Shown piece after piece: positions 33,448-46,217 of a stretch of 64,000 nucleotides of DNA; the first letter of the stretch is position 1, and each line of letters opens with the position of its first letter. The translations under genes were made by a program, and so were the position numbers. Source of the stretch: Voacanga thouarsii (lineage: Eukaryota > Streptophyta > Magnoliopsida > Gentianales > Apocynaceae); assembly GCA_026120185.1 (NCBI GenBank), contig JANUWF010001060.1, forward strand, positions 186,001-250,000. The letters are read 5' to 3'. The notes under the pieces are model-generated. The model was not told where the DNA came from and did not search any database. It was given only the letters and a program-made list of their open reading frames with translations.

Positions 33448-34133
33448 ATGAAGAGAGCTACTAGAAACTTTGTTCTTTCACTTGTATTGCTACTTTGTTT
33501 CATGGCTTATTTTTCCATGAAATCAGAACATAACATCACCACAGATCAGTTTTCTCTTCTGTCATTGAAAGCCCATATAACTTCAGATCCTCATGAGTTC
33601 TTATCAAATAATTGGTCTGTTTTGTCCTCAGTTTGTTAGTAGATTGCAGTCACATGTAACTCTCGACACCAAAGAGTAATTTCTTTGAATATTTCCAACA
33701 TGGACCTCATCGGAGTTATACCTCCTCAAATTGCAAATCTCTCATTCCTTGTTTCTCTTAACTTGAGCAATAATGGTCTCCGAGGCCATTTGTCCCATGA
33801 TTTATCAGGCTTGCACCAACTAAGAATCCTCAATTTTAGTAACAACCATCTTCGCGGAGAGCTTCCAAGGTGGCTTGGTTCGCTGAGTGAAATTCAATAC
33901 CTGAGACTTGATCATGATAATTTCTCAGGTCTCATTCCACCAGCCATATTTAACCCACAAAAGCTAGAAGCATTGTGTTTGTCAGAAAACTCTCTACAGG
34001 GAACAATTCCAGCCGGGATAGAAAAGGTTGATCGACTAAAATCATTGGATTTTAGTTCTAACAAGCTTTCGGGTTCTTTGCCAGATGAAATTTTCAGCAT
34101 CTCCACCTTAGAGACAATTCAACTTTCAGATAA

Positions 34134-34271
34134 CGGAAATTCCGTTAAATGGGGTCGTTTTGGGAGGAATTAACGACAGTGGGGCGACTGAATGGAGAAT
34201 TCCGGATGTAGTGAGGTCGCATTTCCATAATGCAACCTTATTAAATAAGGTCGCATTATGGAAATGCGACC
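34134..34271. repeat. MULE left terminal inverted repeat, 138 bp
   Basis: Matches the reverse complement of 41990-42127 with few differences, for example ttaacgacag against ttgacgatag. The inner part is a pair of 23-bp palindromes separated by ttattaaataa. Confidence 0.93.
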
Positions 34272-34376
34272 ATATTCGCCCTTGCTCCCAAACACTTGAA
34301 CAATGACGGAGCGCTTGAAGACTTGTGGTCGCATTACAATAATGCGACCAAAAGGTCGCATTATTGTAATGCGACC
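34215..34376. repeat. Cluster of four 23-bp palindromes at MULE left end
   Basis: Copies of ggtcgcattNNNNtaatgcgacc-like palindromes at 34215-34237, 34249-34271, 34327-34349 and 34354-34376. Neighbouring copies are also inverted relative to each other, so each pair could fold into a longer hairpin. Possible transposase binding sites; this role is inferred. Confidence 0.85.
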
Positions 34377-34616
34377 TAGTGCCCCTGTTTATCTAATATA
34401 ACATTGTTATCATCTTACTTAAAAACTTCCGCAACCAAAGCCTCTATTGATTGAACATATTCAATTCCCATATAAAAAAAATATAAGTAAAATGCGGAAA
34501 CATTTCAAAATATAAATTACAACATCACAAGTACTATTTAGAAATGATTCTTAAAATACATTACAAATAAAGCAGTTCGATAAAATATATTACAAAGGAA
34601 CATTTGAAGAAGTGGC

Positions 34617-37521
34617 CTAATCTCTCGAAACAGTAAAAGTATTATTATTACAATTTCTCCTAGTATGTCCACTCCTATGACAGTTGCTGCATCTTGGAGG
34701 AGAGTTGGGCGTTCGATAATCCATATCAGAAGGTATCCTTGATGTTCGTGGACGGCCAGGAACTTCATTCCTCATCATTTCGTCCACAGGTGCAAGCGTA
34801 AAAGTAGAAGGCCTCCAATATTGTTCATCTGCCACAGGGAAAAACTGACCCTCATATGTTAACTCGTAATTCCGGCTGGTATAGAACTCCAAAACAAATT
34901 CAATAGGGTTCCAACCTCTGTGATGACATGCTGCAAACCCATGCGAACTAGGTATACCATATATGCTCCACTTTTGGCAGCTGCATGATCTCTCCATCAA
35001 ATTGACACTGTAAATATTTAGACTTCTACCCCCTTGTTGGACAGACGATTTGATCCTATATATACCGGCTTGTGCATTAAATTCAGTAACAACATGCCCT
35101 CTAGATTTGTCCTCAAAATAAGAATACAACTTCCACATTTCAGATGGCAATGGGTGTCTCAAATTAGATGCCTCATCTTTCTGTTCATTGAAATACTTAA
35201 CTAACTTACGAAAAGTTGTTTCGACCAAAACTTTCAGCGGGAGAGATCTCGCTTTCTTCAGTACACTGTTCATGCATTCAGATAAACTAGTAGTCATTGA
35301 ACCATATCTATGCCCTTCATCATATGACAAAGTCCATTTCTCTAAACCTATGTCCATCAAATATTTAAATGCATCTTCTTTTCGAATCCTAATTTCATCC
35401 AAGTATGCTTGACATTTTGTCCTTTTACGCTCCAAACCCGCAGCATACATCAAATTTGTCAAATTTGTGTCCTTAAATTTAACATGAAAATTTCCCTTAA
35501 TGTGCCTGAGGCAATATCGATGGACAGACTAAAGGTTCTTGCCATTCGATCATATGTCGTACAACATTAATTATACCTTTATGTCTATCTGAAATCAGAC
35601 ATATATGTCTTTCCATAATGACATGTTGACGTAGTAGCTTTAAGAACCAGCTCCAACTCTCCAATGACTCGTCATCCACGATGGCAAATGCAAGAGGGAA
35701 GAGGTGACTGTTTGCATCCCAAGTTGACGCAACCAACAATTTGCCTCGATAAAGTCCCCTTAAATGAGTTCCATCAATAGATACCACTGGTCGACAATAT
35801 TTGAAGCCAACAATTGAAGGTTTGAAAGCCCAGAAAAGGAAACCAAAAGCTTTCAAATCACCTACACTAGTCCAATGATGTCTCCATTTCACAATGGTCC
35901 CAGGATTAGAATCCTGCAAGGCAAGCATGTATTTTGGTAGTGCAATCCAAGTGGAGGGCCAATCACCGTATACAAGTTCCATAGCCACTTTTCGGGCTTC
36001 CCATGCTTTCTTATAAGAACAACCCGTCCTCCATAGTTTCTGAACTTCAGCAATAACATCGCTCACATGGCATTCAGGGTCATTTAAAACTAAATGTGTC
36101 ACATTACGTGCTATAAACCGATGATCCAAGTTTCTATGCACATTATTCACAACTGTAATGACACATGTGTGTTCCTTGTTCAAAACTGTTATCTGCCATT
36201 GTCCATGCGTCTTCTTATGTATAATACGAATATGCCAAGAGCAAGGATTGCCAGCACTCGCATGCTTACACTTAGCATACCAACAGTCCTTCTTACTCTC
36301 GAAGACCTTGAATTCCCGTTCTGCTTGAATAGACCACTTCCTCACTACATATATAGCCTCTTTCTTGTTCTGAAACCTCATGTTTAGTTGCAAATCGATA
36401 TCAGTGTCGGACTAACTTCTCGTGATATCAATAGAGTGTCTCCGAAGCGATTCATTAGCACATGCACCGGACCCTGTGTCCTCAAATATTGGAAATCTTG
36501 TATGTTCCCATGTGGTGTAGGAAGGTCCCGCCATGTTAGAAGGTCCCGCCACGTCACCCCCATCATCTTCGAAGGGAATGCTTGGATTGTTGGCTGGAAT
36601 GTCATCTTCTTCGCTATCATATCTATCACTCCAATTCATTGGCCCCTCGGAGCCTGTGAAACCCTCACCATCAGATGTATGCACCGTTGAATCAACATTC
36701 GCTACAGCAGTGACCATTTGTGGGCGAGACACTCGACTATGTGATGGAGTGGTGGTGTTATGATGTACCCGTTCCTCTTGATATGTAGTAGGATCTGGAG
36801 GGTGTGCCGAACCCGAAAGATATTCTTGGTTGACTAGGTTGCATGCGTCGACTCCAGTTGTGGTCCCAACATTAACTGTCCCAGTATTACTACCAGTTGA
36901 ACTAATGTGTTCAGTTCCAAACGTGTTTACGGCAGCTCTTGTATCTCCCATTTGTTGGTAAAATGCTTGGGGTTGCATGTAGTTAAAGGTGTCACCTCCA
37001 ATGCCAATCGGGAGTTGAGAAAATGAATGGTGTTGCCCTTGAATCGAAATACCTAACCCCGTCACTTGATTCAACATTGCCACGAATGAACCTGTTGTTG
37101 GGGATACATCACTTAAATGACTCGGACGTTGAGAAGTCACCTCGGAATAGCTCACATGCAGTTGGATACTTTGGGACTTAAATTCATGCGGAAGCATCCA
37201 CAAAACCTCCATATCATCGTCATCGCTTAACTCATTTGCAGCATACTGTTGATCAGATCCATAAAGAAATGGATGTCTCAGTGTAATCTTGATTGTCACA
37301 TTTCGCCCTCCCAATCCGAGATATGTACGAACATTATCTACTAGTTCCGAGTACGATATCCGACGTCGGAGAATGCAAGTTTTTTTAATTGCTCCATCGA
37401 ACCATATTGACCCTCGATAATCGCGCTGTATTTGACAATCCCAAAAAAAACATAGCACAATGGGTGGTTCCAAAACATTCATGATTACCAAATCCGCACA
37501 ATCTGGAATTAGAAGATACAT
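34617..37521 (-). pseudogene. mudrA-like: MURA-type MULE transposase, lightly damaged
   Basis: Plant Mutator-like transposase in the usual order. The N-terminal region (37521-36412) has an ELSDDDDMEVLW block. The MuDR/FAR1-like DNA-binding region has NMRFQNKKEAIYVVRKWSI and a C/H-rich core CWYAKCKHASAGNPCSWHI. The MULE DDE domain has VVSIDGTHLRGLYRGKLLVA (first Asp), LISDRHKGI (second Asp) and TTSLSECMNSVL (Glu). A SWIM zinc finger reads CSCQKWSIYGIPSSHGF, where the third Cys is replaced by Ser, and a CCHC knuckle CSNCHRSGHTRRNC sits near the end. One in-frame TAG at 36412 separates the N-terminus from the rest, and a single-base frameshift lies near 35500-35530. The protein cuts and inserts the element in the nucleus. 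Confidence 0.92.
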
Positions 37522-38159
37522 GACAGTGTAAGTGCAAGCAATATGATGTGGAGGGATGAAGTTTCACAGCAATTTAAAAACAAAAAATAATGATGAAGTA
37601 CATTGGAGGAAAAATGCAAAGAAAATAAGTTTATATGGATGGATGAAGTTACCTTTTTACTCAAATTAGTAAAATGGCAGCAACTCTTTCAACGTTCGCG
37701 CAGATTGCCCACTGAGAAATTGAAGGCGCCGGCAATGGAGACACAAGCTTTCTGTGAAATGGCCGCAGATCTGGGAAGATATAGCGACAAGGTCGCATTT
37801 CCGAAATGCGACCTTAATGGATGACTTTTTTTTTTATAAGTTCACCTAAACCAACAACCAAACTCCCTGTACAACATAAAAAAATTTCCTAACTCCAAAT
37901 CAAAATCCAACAACCAAACTCCCAATCAAAACCAACAAATCAAACTCCAAATCAAAAACCAAAATCCAAAACTATCCAATCAAAATCCAAACGTCCAAAC
38001 ACCAAAAACAGTTCCAAACACATATATTTCCAACACACATAGTACACAGACACACAGTACAAACACTAAACTGTCCAAATACACAGAATACAAACATCAC
38101 AAAACACTCTACACTATAATGATAGAAGTGAAGAACTACTAATGAGGAGACAGTACACA
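37522..38159. other. Intergenic region between MURA and PMD genes
   Basis: Holds the presumed MURA promoter side, one further 23-bp palindrome ggtcgcatttccgaaatgcgacc (37791-37813) and a run of short aaccaaactcc / aatcaaaa repeats (about 37850-37990). No coding block was recognised. Confidence 0.5.
37791..37813. repeat. Isolated 23-bp palindrome between MULE genes
   Basis: ggtcgcatttccgaaatgcgacc, same family as the terminal palindromes. It lies about 270 bp upstream (reverse strand) of the MURA start, so it could serve in regulation by the transposase; this is inference. Confidence 0.8.
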
Positions 38160-40501
38160 TGGCCTCCGAGGCCTAATCTTTCTTCTGGGTCTCTGGGCAG
38201 GGCCTGGATCATCATGCTGGGGGGGGGGTCTAGATCCGACTGGGGAGAATGAGCGGGCTGCGGATCCGGCTGCAGAGAATGAGCAGGCTGCGGATCATCC
38301 TGCTGGGGGGGGGGGTGTGGAATCCGTCGTCCGCGCCTAGCACAGACAATCCCGTTGAATGGCCGAACAGGCAGGTCATCAATGCGTCTGACAGGCTCCT
38401 CTTGCCCACCAGTAGGCTATAAATCTGTGCGTACACGATCATGATCGTCAGCAGCGGCACCCTGGTCGTCCAGAACCGGAATCACCATGGAATCATCCCC
38501 TACCAGCTCATCCGCACCAAACTCGGGGGGTAAACCCTCCCTGGCATCCTGGTCAAAATGGTCAGCACCGGCATCCTGGTGCTGATGGTCATGTGGAGGA
38601 TATGGTCGCGCTCGGGGCCTCTTGCCTCCTCGCCTCACCCCGGCATGTGCCCGGCCGTCAATAGGCTCTCGGGGCCTCGCAGTCGGCTGATTCACAACAA
38701 TAGTCGGCTCCTCCGACTCGATTGGGCCAGGGTATCTATCGTGTGGCTGATGAGTTGCTGTCAGTCCCCAAGCACACATATCCCGTATCTCTATAAACCC
38801 CCTCCGGGAAACCGCGTCGGCATCATGAATATGCCGCTCTGCCACAACCATAGCATATCGCACGATATCGGCCTGCAAAAAAACATTCAACATTTTGTTA
38901 CATATTTCAACATGTTATAACTTATTAAATTATAAAAACTTACCAATACAACTGTACTAGATCCGGTAGGCTGATATCCCGACTGCGATGCATCAAGAGA
39001 AACAGGGTTCCCGACCCTAAGACGAGTGTGATCCCTATACCACTGCATGTACGCTCCATCAACCGAGAAACCTAACTCAGTGGTCTGTATGTACTCCAGT
39101 CGATGCGCCCATATCTGGATATACGGTCCATGGTAGATCGCATAATCTCGTGTAGGATTGCTCCACTTATCAATATCATGGAGGTCAATCCGTGTATCAC
39201 AGTCTACCGATATAGGTTGCAGCATCCCAAACTGACGCATGACCCGGTCCGGAAAGTATAGCTCGACGACCTCCCAACTAATAAGCGATGTGCGTGACCT
39301 CCAAATATGGGCTCCGTCTAAATAGTGGGGGGGGGGAGGACGCTCACCAAGTCCGGCTGATATGGCTGCCAAATAAACTACAACACACACAATAGATATA
39401 AGGTTTGTGTACATATATATGGAGTTACAAATAAAGTATGCATACATGAATGTTGTATTCTCACATCATCGTCAGATAGGGCATCAAGCTGGGAACGATA
39501 TGACACCAAAACATGCGTGGTCGTGTGATAGAGGTGTAAACCTACGTCCCACCGAGCTCACGTATGGTGCAAGCGGTGGTAGCTCGTTGCGGGGTCTACC
39601 CCGCTCCGGTCGCACAACGCGAATACGCTGCCAGGCCCATAGCTACATTGCATTTACAAAAACGTATTAGGAATATAACATATGTTATCAAGGATATTTA
39701 AAATAAAAAATGGACCAAATTCAAACTTACCTGAAGTAAGACCATTAGGCCACAAATCTCCTGGGCGGACCCAATAGCAGCCTGGTACAAACATCTGTAA
39801 ATGTATGCTAAGACTGCACTACCCTAACTCAAGGTACCACAGGCATCTAAATCCTCTATAATAGGCAGATATCTCAAGTGCAATAAATTCCCAGACTTAT
39901 CAGAAAACAATAACCCCCCGATCAACAAGAATATAAGACAACGAGCACGCTGCTGTATGACGTCATCAGTAGCGTCATCTGCCAGAGGAATCTGCAAGTG
40001 CTCCTCAATATGAGCCTTCCTAATCCTATTCCCCCGAATGTGCTCTACTCGTGGTCTAATACCTAGTAATCTATCACAAAGATCAATCCAATCGGATTTT
40101 GAATAGTGAAAAGGTGCTCCTACGACTGGATCCCCATCTACTCTAAGGCCCCATAAAAGTGCTACATCCTCCAATGTAACAGCAGCCTCTCCTACTGGTA
40201 AATGGAATGTATGAGTCTCCTGCCGCCATCGCTCTACTAATGCAGTAATAAGGGCATGATCTACCTGTATATGCCCAGATCGTCTAACTCCCCCAAATCC
40301 AGCAATATCCACTAAATCCATGACTCTGCCTGAAAGTGGAGTGTGCTCCAAAAATGTAGAATCGTATCGTCTAAATACCAGTGGAGTTTCACAGGCACGC
40401 TGATCGCCAGACCATACCAATGAAGAACGGTGACTAGGCTAGAGAGATAATAAACCACCTACAAGAGGGTCGGGGTGGATATCCATGTGCATGTGATCCA
40501 T
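38160..40501 (-). pseudogene. Plant mobile domain (PMD, MAIN/MAIL1-like) gene carried by the MULE
   Basis: Exon 1 starts MDHMHMDIHPDPL at 40501 and, after a TAG where Gln is expected (40439), runs through the PMD core: SGHIQVDHALITALVERWR, ETHTFHLPVGEAAVTLEDVA, LLWGLRVDGDPVVG, and ends near GLMVLLQ before gtaag (39728), with one more stop (Trp to TAG) near 39830. Exon 2 (about 39645-39450) has WAWQRIRVVRPE and then, after a frameshift, YRSQLDALSDDDVRIQHS. Exon 3 (about 39375-38942) has HIWRSRTSLISWEVVELYF, PDRVMRQFGMLQPI and GPYIQIWAHRLEYI. Exon 4 (about 38880-38160) is a Pro/His/Asp-rich tail with a stop at 38417. PMD proteins of host type (MAIN, MAIL1) keep transposons silent; the version here is of the transposon-borne type. 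Confidence 0.88.
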
Positions 40502-41922
40502 CTTACCTATTTAGAGTAAAATGAAACAATTAACGTAATACATTGACCATATATACAAGCTACCCAATGGGCATACATTCGAACATTTCCACACTACTCA
40601 AATTATCCCAAAACTTCAAGGAACAGAGTTAAATGAGTATGCATTTGATTTCTATCAAAATCACTAGCAAACTATAGCATTAGATATATACTAGAGAATT
40701 CTATTTTGCAATACTCAAGATATTAGCAATTCGACTAGCTTTTTATTCAAGAAGATGAATTCAACTTTTTTCATGATTTAATCCAAACTACTAGAAAGAG
40801 ATGCAATTCATCATCTTCTTCAGAAGCACCATATGCAAAGAACAGGTATTTGAATGACAGCCAAATTAGTTCACAATAAGAGTGAGGTATTCAATGGGAT
40901 ACTAGATCTCTTCTTATTTTTTCATTTTTTGGGTAAACAGCAGAATAATATTACTGAATAGAAATTACAGTTTTCCAATCCCGGGATGCCCAGTCCATAA
41001 TACAAATTGTTATATCATCATAAACCAAAACAAACCCACTCCCTCTTGTTATATCAGCACAAATTGGTTTCTTTGGGCCCCATACAGTTCTAGTGAAATC
41101 TCAAGTTAAGAGATTTTTTGTAAGGGCAAACTGCTTTACCAAAGGTGAAACTCACTCCAACTTTATCGGTTGACCCCAAAATTCATCTTAAGATAAATAT
41201 GGTGTTATTATAAACTTACTCCAAATGATTGTAACTTCACATACTAGTGACAGGAATTGAAACGGCAAGACATATGGAGCAAGCATGTTGCCCCACCAGA
41301 TGATCAAGTAGAATTATTCAAAAGAAATCCCTTAATCAGAATTTTCAGTTACTTACGAATTATCTGGCTTTATACTTTCTATTAAGTAAACATTGTTCCA
41401 CATCACAAGCATAAATCTGTGTCAACTTATCGACATAACCATAGTTCCCAAAGTCAAAACTAAGGTTGAGTTAGAAATTTAACATCAGAATAGTGTATAA
41501 ACATCAAATTACAGAGCATAAAGATTTGTCTTCAAAGCCCCACTTCGCAAAGCATCCAGAAAATAGCTGTTTTGTATATGCATTCATCATTTATAATCCT
41601 CATGCATAGTATTATAAAACATCAGAGGATTATAAAACATTTTCTAATCCTCAAGCCGAGCAAGGATGTAAAACATCAGAGGATTATAAAACATCAGAAA
41701 TCAAATAGAGAAAGAACAAATAAATATACCAAAATGGGACAAAATGCAATGCCCGTTGCTGAAGAGGAAGCCCACTGTCGGAATAAGGTCACCGGTCGCC
41801 GGCGCAAATGGAGAAGGAAGCTGCCGGAAGAATGCAGGGAAGAAGCGAGGAAGAAGACGTAGCGCAGAAATGAAAATCGCGTCGAGGCAGGGGGAGAAGT
41901 AATGCTAATGCGATCTAACTGA
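40502..41922. other. MULE right internal region, no gene recognised
   Basis: Probably the 5' flank of the PMD gene. Short direct repeats of aaacatcagaggattataaaacat occur near 41618-41700. A GC-richer block at 41750-41870 (reverse strand ending near cgccggcgaccggtgacc) may be untranslated leader. No family match. Confidence 0.4.
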
Positions 41923-42046
41923 GGTCGCATTTAGATAATGCGACCTCACTTAGCTTTATCTCAATCCTCGCACGGAGCAAGGATGATATGGTCGCATTTC
42001 CATAATGCGACCTTATTTAATAAGGTCGCATTATGGAAATGCGACC
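41923..42046. repeat. Cluster of three 23-bp palindromes at MULE right end
   Basis: Copies at 41923-41945 (core tttagataatg), 41990-42012 and 42024-42046. The last two are exact 23-bp palindromes of each other's complement around ttatttaataa and form the inner part of the right TIR. Confidence 0.85.
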
Positions 42047-42127
42047 TCACTACATCCGGAATTCTCCATTCAGCCGCCCCACTATCGTCAATTCCTCCCA
42101 AAACGACCCCATTTAACGGAATTTCCG
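41990..42127. repeat. MULE right terminal inverted repeat, 138 bp
   Basis: Ends ..ccccatttaacggaatttccg directly before the ttcagataa target duplicate. Partner of 34134-34271. Confidence 0.93.
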
Positions 42128-42822
42128 TTCAGATAATGAGTTTTATGGTAGACTTCCACGTCACACTTGTTTTAGACTTCAAAGGTTGAGATTGCTCGAT
42201 TTATCATCGAATAATATAGATGGTGAAATACCAAGGAACTTATCACAATGTTTAAAGCTTTAGGTAATACAGTTGGACTCGAACAAATTGGAGGGACAAA
42301 TACCCAAGGAAATAGGGAACATTGAGATGCTCAAGGAGCTAGATCTATCCTCTAACAATTTCGGAGGTAAACACTTAAAATTTTGTATCTAACTTTTATT
42401 TCATTAAATTATCTTCTTTTGTCCAGCCAAGGCATAATTTATTTGTTACCCACAAGCATAGTATAGCATTTTTGGGTTCTAATTTTTAGTCTAATTTCAT
42501 ATTTGAGATTATTATTATTTTTTTCTAATAAAGAGGACATTGAAGAGCAATTCTAGGCCAAAGTGAAACTGGCCTAATAACCTCAAGAAGATATAAAGTA
42601 ACTAACAATTTTTGTGGATCATTCATTTCGACAATTATTGACAAAATTGAATTGCATACTGAAAATAGAGTTGCATGTAAGAAATATCCTTTTTAACTTC
42701 ATATTCATGTGCTCTTAAAATTGGCAGGTCTAATTCCAAAAGAAACAAGTAATTTAACTACTCTAAAGAGATTGTCGTTCGGTGACAACTTTTTGACAGG
42801 TATAACTCTATAAACCTCTTTA

Positions 42823-43107
42823 TGTTGTGAATTTGATTCAAAAGAATTAGTAAATATAAGATTGTAAAGTAAAGATACTAGCAAAGGAGAGAAGAGAGAG
42901 AATCGCTTAGATACGATTTCATTGATTCATTCGTTTGTTTACATATGACCCCTATAGAGGTTTCAATACATAATCTAAAAGGTTACAGAATCTGAAAGGT
43001 TAAGAAATAAATTTAATAACCTTAGAAAATGAATAGTCACAGTATACGAGCAATCACATTATCTTCAAGAAAATAAACAGCCACTTGACCTTTCATATTT
43101 CATAACA
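42823..43107 (-). repeat. Copia-3 3' LTR
   Basis: 285 bp, followed on the plus strand by the inverse polypurine tract ctcccccttga (43108-43118). It is close to its partner at 50214-50489, with a few indels and substitutions. Confidence 0.9.
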
Positions 43108-44109
43108 CTCCCCCTTGAATGTTCATTTTCAACCACTTCGAAAAATTCCTCGTTAAAAACCTTTAAAGGAAAAACTAGGGCTATTCATGGGTTGGGTTGG
43201 TTCTGTTTTAACTATTTTTTAACCCAACCCAAATATTTCGATTTGAAATTTTTGAACCCAAACCAAACTATTTAAATTTCAAACCGTCGGTTCGGGTTGT
43301 GTTTGGTTTGGGTTGGTTCGGATTGTACATAATTTACTACTACTCAAAATGCCTAAGAAAAAGCACAATATTTCATTAACAAAATTTGGTTCTCTTGTCC
43401 ATCTCCTTTCCAATACCTTATATATCTACATTTTCATCATCACCCTTGTACTACAATATACACATGCTTCTTCAATCATAAACATTTCATAGCAAATAAA
43501 TTCCACAAACAATACCAACAACTAAACAATATAAACATGGCACTACGGAAAAAAGATAAAGCTTCTTTATAGATCACTAGAACTAACAAACAATGAATAT
43601 TTGAAGGAAAATCCCAGCATTATATAAGAAACCCTTACATAAAATCCCCAAATCCTCAAATTCATAAAATAGAAGGAAAATATTTAAGAGCCTATCAATG
43701 GCTGGAAAATTTCAGCAAATTCCACAATTGAGGCACAGATATACACCAGCAAATCCTTGAGCTTCCAACTTAAAGACGTCATCATTTTCTTCATCAATGA
43801 GTGATTGACTGGCAACTTTAAGAAGTTCAGCTTGACAAAGATAGAAAAATTAAAACATCAGGTTATAAAAAATAATCACAAACTATTATTAATTTGATTA
43901 AATGAAAAGAATAAATATATTTGAGTTCATACAAGCATGGACATGGAAGGCAAACTTCAATCACCAACAATTAGAGTTGTTTCTCCAAGTGCCTCAGCTA
44001 CTTCAGTGCATGGAGAGTTTGAAAATTCTACAATAAATAGATATAGTCACTAGTCAGCTATTGCAATTTTTTTTTAAATAACAAAATAGTCAATAACATT
44101 AAACTATCA

Positions 44110-46217
44110 ATAAAGAATTACCTTTCTCAATTGCCTCATATTTCTCCACTTGATCCATAGCATCATAAAGATCAACAGAATATGGATTAGATCGCAACTA
44201 ATTTTGACAACATAAAAGTGCTTCAACCATTTTTGGAGAAAGAGAGCTCCTAAATGGATCAAGAATACACCCACTAGTGCTAAAAGCAGATTCTGAAGGT
44301 ACTGTAGACACTTTTATAGCCAACACATCCCTTTGCAACTTGAGAAAGGACTAGATACTTTTCAGAATTTATTTTCCACCACTCTAATATATCAAATGAT
44401 GTGCTATTGGTTTCACAAGCATCCATCAAGTATCAAGTAATCTCTTATTTGGTCTCCACACTTTGTTCCTCTTCTAAATGTTTTGAAAATTGAGATTCTA
44501 GATACTTAGAAGTGTCCTCAAAATCATCAACATCCATGGAACATCTACTTTGTTCTTCATTTTGTGTACCAGTTCCAATATTAACACCCTCACATGAATT
44601 ACCAAAAGCATAGTGATCATATAACTGAATTAAATTAGTCTCCACCTTTTCCACCAAAGACTTAGTCTTCAAACTATTATCCCCATATAATTGATTGAAA
44701 CAGAACTTCACATACTTCATTTTATAACGAGGATCAAGAACAATTCCAACAAATAACAAGATATTCAGATTGTCAAGATTTCCCCAATACTTGTCAAATT
44801 TAGCTTGCATACGTGAAGCCATTAATCTCAAGGATACATCTCCAGATTTAGCCAATTGAGCCAATCTAGTTTGGACAGCCACAAGTTCACAAAAAAAACA
44901 GTTTGTTGTCACATACAATGAACTAGAAAATTTAACTGTGACATTGTAAAAAAGTCTCAAAAACCTCACAAAGCACCTAGCATTTTCCCAATCAACAAAG
45001 TTAGGAGGTCCAAGACTTTTTGATGCTTTTCCTTTTCTTTTTCTACTATTTTCCTCATCATTCACATCATTATCTTCATTAGAACCAAAATACATCAAAT
45101 ACCTTGGATCATCTTCTTCCAACCTTTCAAATGCTTTTTCAAAATTTTCAGCAGCTTCCAACATTAAGAATGTAGAATTCCATCTAGTTTCCACATCAAG
45201 GCAAACAAGACTTCTACTTTCTATTTTTTCTTTCTCCACACACCTTTTAAATGATTCAAGTCTAGATGGAGAAGACCTCACATATCTCACAGCATTTCTA
45301 ATCTTTACAATTGATTCATTTTGCTATTCTAAACCATCCCACACAATAAGATTCATAATATGAGCACAACATCTTGCATGCAAGTAATCATGTGCTAAAA
45401 TTGTTTCTTTCCAATCCCTGGTTCTTCTTTTCAAGTATCTAATTGCCCCATCATTAGAACCAGCATTATCAACTGTGATAGTGAAAATTTTACCAATGCC
45501 CCATTCTAACAAGCTATCCTCAACACTTTTGCCAATTGTTTCTCCTTTATGATTAGGAACTTGAGAAAAAGCTATAATCCGCTTATGAAGTTTCCAATCA
45601 TTCCTAATCCAATAAGCAGTAAGACACATATAATTTAGATTTTGAATAGAAGACCAAGTGTCAGTAGTAAGGCACACTCAATGTGATTTCAATGTCTTTT
45701 TCAACAATTTCTTCTCACTATGATACAAAGTCATACAATCTCTAGCAACAGTTAGGCGAGAAGGTACAACAAACTTTGGTTCTAATGCATTAGAATAACT
45801 TCGAAATTCCTCCCCTTTTACAACTCTAAATGGCAGCTCATCAATAATACACATTTTTACCAATGCTTGTCTAAGCTCTTTAGGACTGAATTTTTTAGAT
45901 TTCATGGAAGAATTATTAGCATCTATATCTGTTTTTTCAGTCTTAAACTTGTCCAAAGTTGTTTGGCCTTGCTCAGGCAAAAAAGGACTCTTCTTGCAAA
46001 GACGTTCCAAATGTTTCCACATAGTACTAATTCAACAGTCTTTAGTAGATGCAGCATAATCTATACCACAATAATTACAGGCAGCCCTTTCATTATTAGA
46101 GTCCATCCTAGTAAAGTGATCCCAAATTTCACTTCTTTTATTAGAATCATCTTTGGATTGCAGCCATTTTACCTTTTGCCTTTTTTTAGGCCGAGTTCGA
46201 GGAAGAGAGGCTTTCAA
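44110..46217 (-). pseudogene. hAT transposase, degraded
   Basis: N-terminal BED zinc finger: WDHFTRMDSNNERAACNYC, then a TGA, then STMWKHLERLC. The RNase-H-like catalytic core has CLTTDTWSS and a second Asp in ITVDNAGSNDGAIRYLKRR, then DYLHARCCAHIMNLIVWDGL. The mid region has RSLVCLDVETRWNSTFLMLE and FVRFLRLFYNVTVKFSSS. The region LFVGIVLDPRYKMKYVKF precedes the hATC dimerisation domain, which survives after stops as STVPSESAFSTSG and LDPFRSSLSPKMVEALL (about 44220-44320). Stops lie near 46030, 45675, 45322 and 44430-44445, plus a frameshift after 44400. The protein is of the zf-BED/DUF4413/hATC type common in plants; this copy is dead. Confidence 0.9.

Larger units (their letters stand above)
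34134..42127 (-). mobile_element. Complete MULE with MURA transposase and plant-mobile-domain gene
   Basis: 7994 bp. The 138-bp terminal inverted repeats begin CGGAAATTCCGTTAAATGGG at both ends. The flanks are ttcagataa at 34125-34133 and ttcagataa at 42128-42136, a perfect 9-bp target-site duplication typical of Mutator-like elements, inside an LRR exon. It carries MURA (34617-37521, minus) and a PMD gene (38160-40501, minus). Each gene has a few stops or frameshifts, so this copy is probably not autonomous now but was recently near-complete. Confidence 0.95.

Noticed and set aside
36094..36763. Plus-strand frames opposite MURA
   Set aside because: Shadows of the minus-strand transposase.
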